A stretch of DNA of 58,325 nt from Henriciella sp. (GTDB lineage Bacteria > Pseudomonadota > Alphaproteobacteria > Caulobacterales > Hyphomonadaceae). The notes beneath the pieces are model-generated. The model was not told the origin of the DNA and made no database searches. It saw only the letters and a program-made list of their open reading frames with translations. Each line of letters starts with the position of its first letter. Positions within the stretch are counted from its first letter, which is position 1. This document shows positions 1 through 8,670 of the stretch, piece by piece. The position numbers and the translations under genes are program-made. The stretch lies in contig JALUWJ010000127.1 of the NCBI GenBank assembly GCA_027019605.1, positions 1-58,325 on the forward strand, in the 5' to 3' direction.

Positions 1-518
1 GCATCGGCGGTGAGGTCGCGCGTATATTTTTTGAGCGCCTCATAGCCTTCTTCCGCATTCGCGCTGTCAGCCGTGCGGCCTTGGCGCAATTGCGCAACCG
101 CGGCCTCGAGCAGGCTTGGGGTCACCCCAGATTGCGCGAGTGCTTCAGCGGCTTTGTTCTTTTTCAAACCCGCTAACGCAATCAGCAGGCGTTCGACCGT
201 GATAAAGCTATCGCCAGCTTTTTTGGCGCCTGCTTCGGCGTCGGCGAACAGTTTTGCGGTGCTTTGATCGAGCCGCAATCCGCCCTGCCCGCCGCTGACT
301 TTCGGCACGGCGCGTAAAGCCTCGTCGAGGGCTTGAACGACGCGTTCGGGCTGGCCGCCCGCCGCGCGGATCAGGTTCACCGCGAGCTGGTCGCGGTCTT
401 CGAGCATGGCTTTCAGAATATGCTCGGGCAGAAACAGTTGATTTGAATTGGCGAGCGCTGCGGTTTGGGCCGCTTGAAGGACGCTCTGCGCCCGCTCAGT
501 ATAAGTCTCAAAGTTCAT
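1..518 (-). CDS. clpB: ATP-dependent disaggregase ClpB, N-terminal part (cut by window edge)
   Basis: The first 172 codons of ClpB, the Hsp100 AAA+ ATPase that works with DnaK to dissolve protein aggregates in the cytoplasm. The visible protein begins MNFETYTERAQSVLQAAQ and covers the Clp N domain, with two Clp-N repeats at about residues 1-75 and 80-145 (LFLPEHILKAML, then SFITVERLLIAL). It ends at the linker KKYTRDLTAD, just before AAA module 1. The ATG at 518 has a GGGGA Shine-Dalgarno 6-8 bases upstream. It lies directly downstream of rpoH on the same strand, separated by a strong terminator, so it probably has its own heat-shock promoter. The gene continues beyond base 1. Confidence 0.96.
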   Translation of the reverse strand, partial: MNFETYTERAQSVLQAAQTAALANSNQLFLPEHILKAMLEDRDQLAVNLIRAAGGQPERVVQALDEALRAVPKVSGGQGGLRLDQSTAKLFADAEAGAKKAGDSFITVERLLIALAGLKKNKAAEALAQSGVTPSLLEAAVAQLRQGRTADSANAEEGYEALKKYTRDLTAD

Positions 519-617
519 ATTACATCCCCTTTCAAAGGCAGATTAGGGCCCGCCAAACTGTGTTGCGCGGACGAGGGTTTCGTCGGGGTCCCGCTCAGCA
601 GCAACCCGTTCGGATCT

Positions 618-647
618 CATGTGGGAATGCAAAAACGGGTTCGCAAG
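618..647 (-). promoter_or_regulatory. Candidate RpoH-dependent promoter of clpB
   Basis: On the minus strand a CTTG (647-644) is followed after 18 bases by CCCACATG (625-618). This resembles the sigma-32 pattern CTTGAAA-N-CCCCATNT and lies about 100 bases before the clpB start. The -35 element sits inside the right arm of the rpoH terminator hairpin. Assignment is by pattern only. Confidence 0.35.
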
Positions 648-669
648 CGCTAAACCTGCGAACCCGCAC
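631..669 (-). terminator. Rho-independent terminator of rpoH
   Basis: A perfect 10-bp stem (CGGGTTCGCA at 636-645 pairing with TGCGAACCCG at 657-666) encloses an 11-base loop. On the minus strand it is followed by a run of five T (635-631). It lies 25 bases after the rpoH stop and reads in the same direction. Confidence 0.85.
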
Positions 670-690
670 AAGAAGCGTGTTTTGGCGTTC

Positions 691-1578
691 TTACGTCGCC
701 GGAATGAGCCCGGCTTTCTCTGGGTCACCGACCATTTTGGTCAGCGTTTTGCGCAGCTTGTTCAGCGCCTGGTGCTCAATCTGGCGGACGCGTTCTTTTG
801 AGATGCCGAGGCGTTTGCCGAGCACTTCCAGGGTCACGCTATCATCGGTCAGACGGCGCTCTGAAATGATCAGCGTTTCGCGCTCATTCAGAACTTGCAG
901 CGCTTCAGCAATCCACTCTTTGCGCTTGGCATTGTCGCGCTCTTCCATGACCTGCTGATCCGGCGTGGCGCTTTCATCTGGGAGGATATCTTGCCATTGC
1001 GCATCGCCATCAACGGCCAGCGGCGCATTCAAGGAGCGATCCGATGCGGAGAGGCGGGAGGCCATATTCTCAACGTCTCGCTCTGGCACGCCAAGGTGTT
1101 CAGACACCCATTTTTTATTCTCGGCGGTCATGACCGCATCGCCCGTATCATCAATTTTGGCGCGCAGACGGCGAAGATTGAAGAACAGAGATTTCTGGGC
1201 TGCGGTTGTGCCGGTCCGGACAATCGACCAATTGCGCAGGACATAGTCTTGAATGGAGGAACGTATCCACCAGGCCGCGTAGGTCGAGAAGCGAACCTCA
1301 CGAGACGGCTCAAATCGCGCGGCTGCTTGCATCAGGCCGACATTGCCCTCTTGGACTAAATCGGCGAGCGGCAAGCCGTAATGGCGAAACTTTGAGGCCA
1401 TGGAGATGACGAGCCGCATATAGGCCGTGGTCAATTCATGCAGGGCGCGTTCGTCTTCATGATCGCGCCATCGCCGCGCAAGATTAAGTTCATGCTCAGC
1501 CTCAAGCATGGGCGCTTTCATCGCTTTGCGAACAAAGCTGCGATCTGGATTTCCACCGGCTTGACTTGTCGTCGTCAT
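691..1578 (-). CDS. rpoH: RNA polymerase heat-shock sigma factor RpoH (sigma-32)
   Basis: A 295-residue sigma-70-family factor of the RpoH group, directing RNA polymerase to chaperone and protease promoters. Region 2 contains the core sequence DLVQEGNVGLMQAAARF and the -10-recognising RFSTYAAWWIRSSIQDYVL. The RpoH-box-like QKSLFFNLRRL follows. Region 4.2 ends with LGISKERVRQIEHQALNKLR. The ATG at 1578 is preferred over one at 1611 because AGGTG lies just upstream (TGGGAGGTGATATG). The downstream neighbour clpB is a classic RpoH target. Alphaproteobacteria often carry two or more RpoH paralogues; which one this is cannot be told here. Confidence 0.96.
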   Translation of the reverse strand: MTTTSQAGGNPDRSFVRKAMKAPMLEAEHELNLARRWRDHEDERALHELTTAYMRLVISMASKFRHYGLPLADLVQEGNVGLMQAAARFEPSREVRFSTYAAWWIRSSIQDYVLRNWSIVRTGTTAAQKSLFFNLRRLRAKIDDTGDAVMTAENKKWVSEHLGVPERDVENMASRLSASDRSLNAPLAVDGDAQWQDILPDESATPDQQVMEERDNAKRKEWIAEALQVLNERETLIISERRLTDDSVTLEVLGKRLGISKERVRQIEHQALNKLRKTLTKMVGDPEKAGLIPAT

Positions 1579-1846
1579 ATCACCTCCCAAACCCGTTAAG
1601 GGTGTGTTCATAGAGGTTTACGAGAGCTTTCCGCGAGTGGATCAAAAAAATTCTTGAAAAATTTCCGCGCGCGCTAAAAGCGGTGGAGATGGCGCGGTTT
1701 AGAGGTCTTTGATGGATCTGACCGTGAGCACACCGCATAGCGGAATTTGAGTGCGGCGGAGGGGCGAAAGATAAGCTCAGTAAGACGCTGGCTGAAAGTT
1801 ATTATTGCCATTTGCCGCGTGGAAAACACCGCCATATGATGGGGAA

Positions 1847-2572
1847 ATGGAGACCAGCGCAGCCGATATTATCGAGCAACTGAGAGCGAAAAGCAGCAAA
1901 GATCCTTTCGACGTTGCCGAAAAACGAATGGTTCCAGCGGAGACGGTCATTGGAGTATCGACGCGTGACATTCGCGCGCTCGCAAAGATGATTGCGAAAG
2001 ATCGCTCGCTTGCCGAGGAATTATGGTCCTCACCATTTATCGAAGCCAAGGCCGTAGCGATTTTATTAGTACCGCCCAAACTCGTCGACAAAACCCTCAT
2101 CGAGACTTGGGTGTCCGAACTCAATGACTGGAGCACTTGCGATCTGTTCGTCAAAGCCATTATGGCGGGTCGAGCAGATGCATTGGCTTGGGGCGTGAAA
2201 TGGGCTTCTAATGCCCGTCTCTACACCAAACGCGCAGGCCTCGCTTTAATAGCCAACTATTGTATGCGCGCGGAGACGTTCTCCGATGAGGCTACAGCAT
2301 CGATTGTCTCCGTCATCCGGCAATCGGCACTGGATGATAGAGATCATGTTCGACAGGCATCATGTTGGGCCCTTAGAGAGTTCGGAAAGAGCAACACCGA
2401 TAGCCACGAACAAGCTTGTATTCTGGCTTTGGAGCTTATCGATAGCGATCATGCAGAGATGGCTTGGGTCGGCAGATGCGCTTACCGGGAACTCGAAGAC
2501 TTAATCAAAGTGCCGGAGCGGAGGCGGTTGATCTCTCGCAAATCCAAAACAGGCAGAAAGTACGCTGACTAG
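1847..2572 (+). CDS. AlkD-like DNA alkylation repair protein (HEAT-like repeats)
   Basis: A 241-residue helical protein of the DNA alkylation repair (AlkC/AlkD, PF08713) family. Members excise bulky or cationic alkylated bases such as 3- and 7-methylpurines using a HEAT-like repeat solenoid. Diagnostic features are GVSTRDIRALAKMI near the start, the LNDWSTCDLF segment matching the family W-D-x-C-D signature, and repeated helix pairs such as HVRQASCWALREFGK. The ATG at 1847 is preceded by GGGGA. A TTG at 1805 in the same frame is less likely. It is divergent from rpoH and convergent with carD, with a shared terminator between. Confidence 0.82.
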   Translation: METSAADIIEQLRAKSSKDPFDVAEKRMVPAETVIGVSTRDIRALAKMIAKDRSLAEELWSSPFIEAKAVAILLVPPKLVDKTLIETWVSELNDWSTCDLFVKAIMAGRADALAWGVKWASNARLYTKRAGLALIANYCMRAETFSDEATASIVSVIRQSALDDRDHVRQASCWALREFGKSNTDSHEQACILALELIDSDHAEMAWVGRCAYRELEDLIKVPERRRLISRKSKTGRKYAD

Positions 2573-2642
2573 CGTGTTTTGGGCGGCTTTCACGCGCCCC
2601 ATCTCAACTGCCCAACTCACGAACAAACCCTCCCGAAAAGCA

Positions 2643-2675
2643 AAAAGCCCCGCCGAATTGGCAGGGCTTTTCTTT
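2643..2675. terminator. Bidirectional intrinsic terminator between alkD-like gene and carD
   Basis: AAAAGCCC-C-GCC (2643-2654), loop GAATT, then GGC-A-GGGCTTTT (2660-2671). This is a 12-position stem with one C/A mismatch and runs of T on both strands. It sits between two convergent stop codons (2572 and 2707). Confidence 0.85.
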
Positions 2676-2706
2676 AAGTCTTTTCGCCGTCTTCCGGCTC
2701 GCCCTT

Positions 2707-3231
2707 TCAGGCGGCTTTCTTTTTCTTGGCGAGAGATTCTGCCAGACGGTCCATGGCGGTTGTGTGGTCGATGCTTTCAACGGCAGCGAGCTCACGGGCC
2801 ATGCGGTCAAGGGCGCTCTCATAGAGTTGGCGCTCTGAATAAGATTGCTCTGGCTGGTCTTCCATACGGTGCAGGTCGCGAACGACTTCAGCAATGGAGA
2901 TCAAGTCACCAGAATTGATCTTCGCTTCATACTCTTGAGCACGGCGAGACCACATGGTGCGTTTAATCCGCGCCTTGCCGCCAAGTGTTTTAAGGGCATC
3001 GTCGACCAGTTTTGAACCTGCCAGCGCACGCATTCCAGACGCAATCGCACGATTGGTCGGCACGCGCAGGATCATTTTGTCCTGGTCAAACGAGACAACA
3101 TAGACTTCCAGGGTCATGCCAGCGACTTGCTGTTGCTCAATCGCGGTGACAGTGCCAACGCCGTGAGCTGGGTACACAATTTTCTGACCTGCTTCGAAAT
3201 CCAATTTCGTTGCCGCATCTGCTGTAGCCAT
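2707..3231 (-). CDS. carD: CarD family transcriptional regulator
   Basis: A 174-residue CarD/CdnL-type protein that binds the beta subunit of RNA polymerase and stabilises open complexes, notably at rRNA promoters. The N-terminal RNA polymerase-interacting Tudor-like domain is visible (FEAGQKIVYPAHGVGTVTAIE; then YVVSFDQDKMILRVPTNRA at about residues 44-62). A helical C-terminal domain follows (IKRTMWSRRAQEYEAKINSG, then YSERQLYESALDRMARELA). The protein ends in a lysine-rich tail. It is monocistronic, with its own terminator and a 178-base upstream gap in which I see no further gene. Confidence 0.93.
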   Translation of the reverse strand: MATADAATKLDFEAGQKIVYPAHGVGTVTAIEQQQVAGMTLEVYVVSFDQDKMILRVPTNRAIASGMRALAGSKLVDDALKTLGGKARIKRTMWSRRAQEYEAKINSGDLISIAEVVRDLHRMEDQPEQSYSERQLYESALDRMARELAAVESIDHTTAMDRLAESLAKKKKAA

Positions 3232-3409
3232 ATGGAGAGCCTTTTCTTCTACGCAAACGAGCCACGTTGCCGGCGAGAGTTCTCGTCAAATGCCGACTTA
3301 AGCATGGCTCGGATATGGTGTTATGAACAAATCGTATATCACAAATAGTTCGTATTCTCAATAGGCGCGCTCAATTCTCATTTAGGACTCAGGGTTTACC
3401 GCTGATTCA

Positions 3410-5014
3410 CTATGTTGCGGGCAACTCGACCGTGAACCGCGCGCCGCCATCTGGACGGTTTTCGGCAATTACTGTTCCCATATGGCTGGCAATAATCTGC
3501 GCGACGATCGACAGGCCGAGCCCGGAATTATTGCCAAACGCAGCGCCTTCGGGGCGGTCGGTGTAGAAACGCTCGAAAATCTTCTCGAGCTTATCGGCGG
3601 GAATGCCTGGCCCATTGTCTTCGACCAGAATACGCGCCGTCGTTTGCGGCCCCTGACGTCCTTGCTTCAGGGTGACGGTCACGGTTTCGCCTTCCGGGGA
3701 GAAGGAGCGGGCATTATCGACAAGGTTGCGCAGAACCTGGCCGAGGGGGCCCTCACGTCCACGGACCGTCAGCCCCGCATCCATCGTTCCATCTTCAAAT
3801 GTGACTTTGACATCGCGTTGATGCTCAAGGCCTTCATAAGTGCGGACGACTTCGCGAATGAAGCGCGAAATATCCAGCCGTTCGGTCGGGATACGCGTAT
3901 ATTCCGCCTCAAGGCGCGAGGCATTGGAAATATCGGTGATCAGGCGATCGAGCCGTTGCACATCCTGCGCGATGACTTTGCGCAATTTTTCAAGCGCCAA
4001 CGGATCGTCCTGAACCATTTCAGCGGTTTCAACGGCTGAGCGGATTGAGGTCAGCGGGTTTTTAAGCTCATGCGCCACATCGGCGGCAAAGGATTCATTG
4101 GCGGTGATCCGCTCGAACAGCGCCTCGGTCATGGCCTCGATAGACTGGGCCAGATGTCCGATTTCATCGTGCCGTTTGGAGATCCGCTCCAGGTTGAGCT
4201 TATTGCTCGAGCCCCCGCGGATCTTGTCAGCTTCACTTGCGAGTTTTCGCAGCGGGTTCGCAATCCCGACGGTCAGAAGCGCCGAGGTGATCAGAGCCAC
4301 CAGGATGGCCACCGCAATGAAGGGCACCAGTGCCGCGCGTTCGGCTCGGATGATGGAATCGATATCATTGGATTCGAGTGTGAACACGCCGACGACGGCT
4401 GAAACGTGCTGGATTGGCAGAGAGACCGAGATGATCCGCTGTCCGCGGTCATTGAAACGCTGGCTGGCGGCTTCATTGCCGATAATCGCCTCAGCAAACT
4501 CTTCTTCGAAGGTCAGCGTGCGGACCGCATCCTCGCCCTCAGATGGCCGGAACGATCCCAGCAGAGACACCGCCCATTCAGACAGGCCTTTGCTCCAAAC
4601 CGTGAGGCGATCTGGATCTTGTAGCGGGGGCAAGTTCTCAACGATGACACGGTCAGACAGGAAATAGCTGTCCCCGACCAGAACGCCATCGGTGCTGTAA
4701 ATCTTGCCGCGCATGGTTTGCGGCAGGGATAGAGACGCGATCGCATCCTTGGCGAGCGTGTCATCCAGAATTGGCTGTGGCTCACCATAGGCCGCTTCTT
4801 CGCCGATCAGGTCAGCCAGAACTTGCGCCTGGCCAACCAGATCTTGCTTTTTGGAAACGACGAAACTGGCCCGCATTTCATTCAAAACCATCGCCCCGAT
4901 GATCAGAATGATCAGCCCTGCCAGGTTTGACGCGAAGATGAGGCGTGCGATCCGAGAGCCGAGCAAACGCCCGCCCCAGGCTCTAATGCTTCTTCTGTTT
5001 CGCGCCGCAGCCAT
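3410..5014 (-). CDS. chvG: ChvG-like periplasmic-sensing histidine kinase
   Basis: A 534-residue membrane sensor kinase resembling ChvG/ExoS, which in alphaproteobacteria responds to acid or envelope stress through ChvI. The first membrane helix is at about 25-46 (FASNLAGLIILIIGAMVL) and the periplasmic sensor at 50-225. The second helix is at 230-252 (ALVPFIAVAILVALITSALL), followed by HAMP. HisKA carries the phosphorylated His in FAADVAHELKNPLTSIRSA. The ATP-binding domain has NLVDNARSFS, EDNGPGIP and GLGLSIV. No response-regulator gene is next to it; the gene upstream on the same strand is a cyclophilin. The partner assignment is inferred from family similarity. Confidence 0.85.
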   Translation of the reverse strand: MAAARNRRSIRAWGGRLLGSRIARLIFASNLAGLIILIIGAMVLNEMRASFVVSKKQDLVGQAQVLADLIGEEAAYGEPQPILDDTLAKDAIASLSLPQTMRGKIYSTDGVLVGDSYFLSDRVIVENLPPLQDPDRLTVWSKGLSEWAVSLLGSFRPSEGEDAVRTLTFEEEFAEAIIGNEAASQRFNDRGQRIISVSLPIQHVSAVVGVFTLESNDIDSIIRAERAALVPFIAVAILVALITSALLTVGIANPLRKLASEADKIRGGSSNKLNLERISKRHDEIGHLAQSIEAMTEALFERITANESFAADVAHELKNPLTSIRSAVETAEMVQDDPLALEKLRKVIAQDVQRLDRLITDISNASRLEAEYTRIPTERLDISRFIREVVRTYEGLEHQRDVKVTFEDGTMDAGLTVRGREGPLGQVLRNLVDNARSFSPEGETVTVTLKQGRQGPQTTARILVEDNGPGIPADKLEKIFERFYTDRPEGAAFGNNSGLGLSIVAQIIASHMGTVIAENRPDGGARFTVELPAT

Positions 5015-5043
5015 GTGTCAGTCTCGTCTCCCGAACCTGAACC

Positions 5044-5508
5044 TTAGCCGTCTGCAGCAACTTTCATAGAGACAATGGAATCTGGCTCACGTGGCGGCTC
5101 ACCTTTGGCGAGCTGATCGATGACATCCATGCCTTCGGTCACTTGTCCCCAAACGGTGTACTGATTGTCGAGGAAGCGGGCATCGTCAAAACAGATGAAG
5201 AATTGGCTATTCGCGCTGTGCGGCTGGTTGGTGCGGGCCATAGAGCAGATACCACGCACATGCGGCTCAGCATTGAACTCAGCCTGCAGGTTCGGCTTGT
5301 CAGAGCCGCCCATGCCGGTGCCATTCGGGCAGCCAACCTGCGCCATGAAACCATCGATCACGCGGTGGAAGATAATGCCATCATAGAAACCTTCCCGCGC
5401 CAGTTCGCGGATCCGGTCGCAATGACCTGGGGCAAGGTCTGGGCGCAGTTCGATTTTGACGCTGCCCTTAGAGGTTTCCATCAGGATTGTGTTTTCGGCA
5501 TCAGCCAT
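5044..5508 (-). CDS. Cyclophilin-type peptidyl-prolyl cis-trans isomerase
   Basis: A 154-residue single-domain cyclophilin that catalyses proline cis-trans isomerisation. There is no signal peptide, so it is predicted cytoplasmic. Core motifs are FHRVIDGFMAQVGCP with the catalytic Arg, a shortened loop before GICSMAR, and SANSQFFICFDDARFLDNQY with the substrate-binding Gln-Phe-Phe. The ATG at 5508 has AGGAGC at good spacing. It is 29 bases upstream of the sensor kinase on the same strand and may be co-transcribed with it. Confidence 0.92.
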   Translation of the reverse strand: MADAENTILMETSKGSVKIELRPDLAPGHCDRIRELAREGFYDGIIFHRVIDGFMAQVGCPNGTGMGGSDKPNLQAEFNAEPHVRGICSMARTNQPHSANSQFFICFDDARFLDNQYTVWGQVTEGMDVIDQLAKGEPPREPDSIVSMKVAADG

Positions 5509-5575
5509 AGCAAGAAGCTCCTATAAACGGTTTCCAAACCGCATAAGCGCTTCGTGTGTCAGATAAAAGGCCCGA

Positions 5576-6283
5576 TCAGCGGTTGTTGCCAGCGATATCG
5601 TAGAACAGGGAGAAATCGATCGGCAGTGCGTCGCGAATATACTGGCGCACAAACAGGTTTTGATCCGCGATTGGCTTTCGGGTCACAAAGACCACGTCAA
5701 ACCGGCGGAGCGGTGACCAATCGGCCAGGCTTGGATCGTACACCCCGGCTTTCAGATCAAATACGGCGGACTTTAGCTCGCCGCCCGGCATGCGCCGCAT
5801 CAGAACAACCGTGCGCGCGCTTCCGGTTTCAGTCACACCGCCCGCCATGATGATGGCTTGCAGAGGATCGATCTGTCCGGGCATGTCGAACATGCCAGGC
5901 GCGGCGACGTCACCCCCGACAAAGATCCGTTGGGACGGCGTCCCGGTCAGCAAGACATCGACATCTGGATCGTTGAGCTCTGTTGCCATCGCGGTTTGAA
6001 CACCCGCGCGAACCTCGTCCACGGTTCTTGCCGCCGCAAGAATCGGCGGCGAATACGGCATGCGGAACACACCATCTGGGCCAATCGTGACAGTGCGGCT
6101 AAGCTCGGGCGCGGTATGGACGATGACTTCCAATTGGTCGCCAGGCGCCAACAGATAGAGGGCATCCGCGCCATCTTCGTGTCGCCATTCTTTTTGTGGG
6201 AAAACCGCGGATTCGACCGGCGCATTCATCTGACACGCCGATAGAATGAACGGTATAAGAGAGAGACCAAGTCGGCGTTTCAT
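5576..6283 (-). CDS. Outer-membrane polysaccharide export lipoprotein (Wza/HfsD-like)
   Basis: A 235-residue OPX-family exporter that forms the outer-membrane exit for a secreted polysaccharide. A lipoprotein signal peptide ends in the lipobox LSAC (Cys17). The export domain starts at YLLAPGDQLEVIV and contains VTIGPDGVFRMPY. One SLBB-type domain follows (QRIFVGGDVAAPGMFDMPGQ). The tail is amphipathic (NLFVRQYIRDALPIDF). The size fits short OPX proteins such as HfsD. It is divergent from the co-polymerase gene over a shared 109-base promoter region, whereas in Caulobacter hfsD and hfsA run in the same direction. Confidence 0.88.
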   Translation of the reverse strand: MKRRLGLSLIPFILSACQMNAPVESAVFPQKEWRHEDGADALYLLAPGDQLEVIVHTAPELSRTVTIGPDGVFRMPYSPPILAAARTVDEVRAGVQTAMATELNDPDVDVLLTGTPSQRIFVGGDVAAPGMFDMPGQIDPLQAIIMAGGVTETGSARTVVLMRRMPGGELKSAVFDLKAGVYDPSLADWSPLRRFDVVFVTRKPIADQNLFVRQYIRDALPIDFSLFYDIAGNNR

Positions 6284-6392
6284 GACACAGTTCGAGCCCT
6301 AAAAAAGCAAACAAAACCTCGGCGTTAATGTTTAAGGAAGTATCAAGCGGTTAATAACAATTTGTTCGAACCCACGCTTGGAGCCGATTGCA

Positions 6393-7904
6393 ATGAGCGA
6401 CATCACCGACTGGGGACCGACCGGTGTCTTCCCGGCAGATGCAGCCGTCGTGCCTTCACGCCCGCGGCTGGGATTCGCTGATCTTGTTTTACAGCTTTGG
6501 CGTGCGAAATGGCTGATGATCCTTGTCGGCCTGCCAATTTTCGCTCTGGGATTGTTTCTCGCGTTCCAAATGCCGAAAACCTATGAGTCGCATTCTTCGC
6601 TCTATGTGACGTCCGGCGATGAAGTGCGGACCAGTTCGATCCTGAGCGATCCGAGCTTTGACACCGGACCGGGTATCCAGGAAGTGATCCAGGGTGAACT
6701 ACAAATCCTCCAGACCCAATTGGTCGCGGAACGCACACTGTCGCGGTTTCCCCTGGACCGGATCTACCCAAAGCTCGCCGAAGCCCGCGACAAAGCGCTG
6801 GCGCAGGCGGGCGCTGAAGAGGCCGAGGCAATTGAGTTCGAATATTTCCAAAAGGGCGTACGGGCGCTGCAAGGCGGGTTCTGGGCTGATGCCTCACCGA
6901 ATTCGAACATCATTTCCGTCGGATTTGAGCACGAAGACCCGCGCGTCGCCGCGGAAATCCTGAACGCGGCGATGGCGAGCTATCTGCAGCGCCGTGCAGA
7001 ATTGTTCGGGAGTCGCCCGGTCGATCAACTGCGCGCCCAGCGCAAGCGGGTTGAAGGCGAACTGCTCGATGCAGAAGCGGCGATCTCTGAATTCCTGCGC
7101 GAGAACAGTATCGGCGATTTCGCCAGTGAGCGCTCAACCGCGCAAAATCTCTTCTCGGTGATTTCGAATGAGTTGCTCAACGTGCAATCCCGGCGCAGCG
7201 CCGCGCAAGGCCAATTGGTTCGCACACGTGCGCAGCTTGGGACGACGAATGCCGAGCTTGATCTTTATGTTGAAGATTCCAGCGCGCAGCGCCTGCGCGA
7301 GCTGGAGATTGAACGCAACCAAGCCCTGGTCAATTACACACCGGAAAGCCGGCGAGTGCAGGCGATTGATCGCCAGATCGCTGAATTGCGTGAGTTCCTC
7401 GATCAACAGAATGCGCCCGTTGGCACCGTGCGGCGCGGCCCGAATCCAACTTATCAAGCGCTTGAGACGTCGTTGAATACTGTGGAAGCGGAAGTTGAGT
7501 CGCTGGACAGCCAGCGCGCTGAACTCGAACGACAACTCGCTGCGGTTCAAGACAAGCTCAATCGGTTCACCGCGCTGGAACCGGAATGGAATGAGCTGCT
7601 GCGAAACCGTGATTTGATTGAAACCAATGTTCGCAACGTCGCTGAGCGAGAGCAGCGTGAGGGCACGGTTGCTGGATTGACCGCTCAGGAAGCTGACAGC
7701 GTGAAAGTGACTGAGCCGGCGACAGTTCCGATCAAAGGCAGCAGTCTGAAAGCTCCAGTCGCGATTCTGTCGCTCTTGTTCGCCGGGTTTACCGCTTTGC
7801 TTGTTGGGCTCATTCGCGCATTTACACGCCGCGGCTTCTCAACCGCTAGATCGCTTCAGCAAACGCTTGGCCTTCCAGTTCTCGGGGCGGTCAGTCGCGC
7901 GTGA
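6393..7904 (+). CDS. Polysaccharide co-polymerase / chain-length determinant (Wzz/GumC/HfsA-like)
   Basis: A 503-residue inner-membrane protein of the Wzz/GumC type that controls polymer length and links Wzy polymerase to the export channel. One membrane helix lies at about 43-63 (MILVGLPIFALGLFLAFQMP). A long periplasmic region has coiled-coil segments at about 210-260, 300-345 and 365-410. A second membrane helix is near 455-478 (APVAILSLLFAGFTALLVGL). No C-terminal kinase domain is fused; the kinase-like domain is the next gene. The ATG at 6393 with GGAG nine bases upstream is preferred over an in-frame TTG at 6378. Confidence 0.88.
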   Translation: MSDITDWGPTGVFPADAAVVPSRPRLGFADLVLQLWRAKWLMILVGLPIFALGLFLAFQMPKTYESHSSLYVTSGDEVRTSSILSDPSFDTGPGIQEVIQGELQILQTQLVAERTLSRFPLDRIYPKLAEARDKALAQAGAEEAEAIEFEYFQKGVRALQGGFWADASPNSNIISVGFEHEDPRVAAEILNAAMASYLQRRAELFGSRPVDQLRAQRKRVEGELLDAEAAISEFLRENSIGDFASERSTAQNLFSVISNELLNVQSRRSAAQGQLVRTRAQLGTTNAELDLYVEDSSAQRLRELEIERNQALVNYTPESRRVQAIDRQIAELREFLDQQNAPVGTVRRGPNPTYQALETSLNTVEAEVESLDSQRAELERQLAAVQDKLNRFTALEPEWNELLRNRDLIETNVRNVAEREQREGTVAGLTAQEADSVKVTEPATVPIKGSSLKAPVAILSLLFAGFTALLVGLIRAFTRRGFSTARSLQQTLGLPVLGAVSRA

Positions 7905-7977
7905 GCGGGGCGGAGATAAATGTCGTTAACCATGATCGTGATACTGAACCTGTAAACGATTTAAACCTGAGTCACTG

Positions 7978-8670
7978 ATGCACGACCTCCGCGAAGATCT
8001 TGATCCGATTTGGCGATCTGCCATGCGCTTAGGCGGCGCATCAGATGGCGCACGGATTATGATGTTCACGTCAGCCCTTGGCGGTGAAGGGGTATCGAGT
8101 ATGGCAGCGAGTTTTGCCTGTCTCGCCGCGCGCCGCTCGGAAAAGCCGGTTTGGCTCGTAGACTTGGACTTTCGCGGCAATCCCCAGTTTCATGCCTTCA
8201 AGAAAGGCTTTGCCAGAGACATTGGCAAACCCGGGCGCGCCTTTGATGCATCACTGAAACAAACGCCGATTTTCAAGGTCAGCTCAAAATCGGCGACGGC
8301 GCGACATGACAAGCTTCTAACCGTCAATGAAATCGATGGGCTCTCGCTTTTAGTTACCCGGTTTCGCGGGGAGCGATTGAGTTCAGGTGAAACGGTCAGC
8401 CTGCAAAAATCGCCTGACTGGTGGGAAGCCTTGCGTCAGATCGCTGGATGGGTCGTGATCGATGCGCCGGCTTTGTCACAATCTTCCGCGGCCCCAACGA
8501 TGGCGAGCATGGCCGATGGAATCGCTTTGGTGGTTGCCGCTGACCACACAACACCGGCTGAAGTCGATGATGCCAGACGCGAGCTGGAAGCGCGCCAAGG
8601 CCGCGTTCTCGGCGCGGTGCTGAATAGGGTGAAAGCCGATGCACGGTTCGCTGACCGTCTCAGCGCCTAG
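7978..8670 (+). CDS. CpsD/HfsB-like P-loop protein with degenerate Walker A
   Basis: A 230-residue homologue of the cytoplasmic BY-kinase/ParA-like partner of chain-length regulators. Walker A' (VWLVDLDFRGNP) and Walker B (WVVIDAPAL) are retained. The Walker A loop reads SALGGEGVSS, so the invariant lysine is Val39. The protein contains no tyrosine at all, so it cannot be a tyrosine autokinase with a C-terminal Tyr cluster. It follows the co-polymerase by 73 bases and overlaps the polymerase gene by 32 bases, matching the hfsA-hfsB-hfsC order. A structural or regulatory role in assembly is inferred. Confidence 0.8.
   Translation: MHDLREDLDPIWRSAMRLGGASDGARIMMFTSALGGEGVSSMAASFACLAARRSEKPVWLVDLDFRGNPQFHAFKKGFARDIGKPGRAFDASLKQTPIFKVSSKSATARHDKLLTVNEIDGLSLLVTRFRGERLSSGETVSLQKSPDWWEALRQIAGWVVIDAPALSQSSAAPTMASMADGIALVVAADHTTPAEVDDARRELEARQGRVLGAVLNRVKADARFADRLSA

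Noticed and set aside
443-1409. Several open frames on the plus strand opposite clpB and rpoH
   Set aside because: They lie antisense to well-supported genes, have arginine/serine-rich composition and no recognisable domain.
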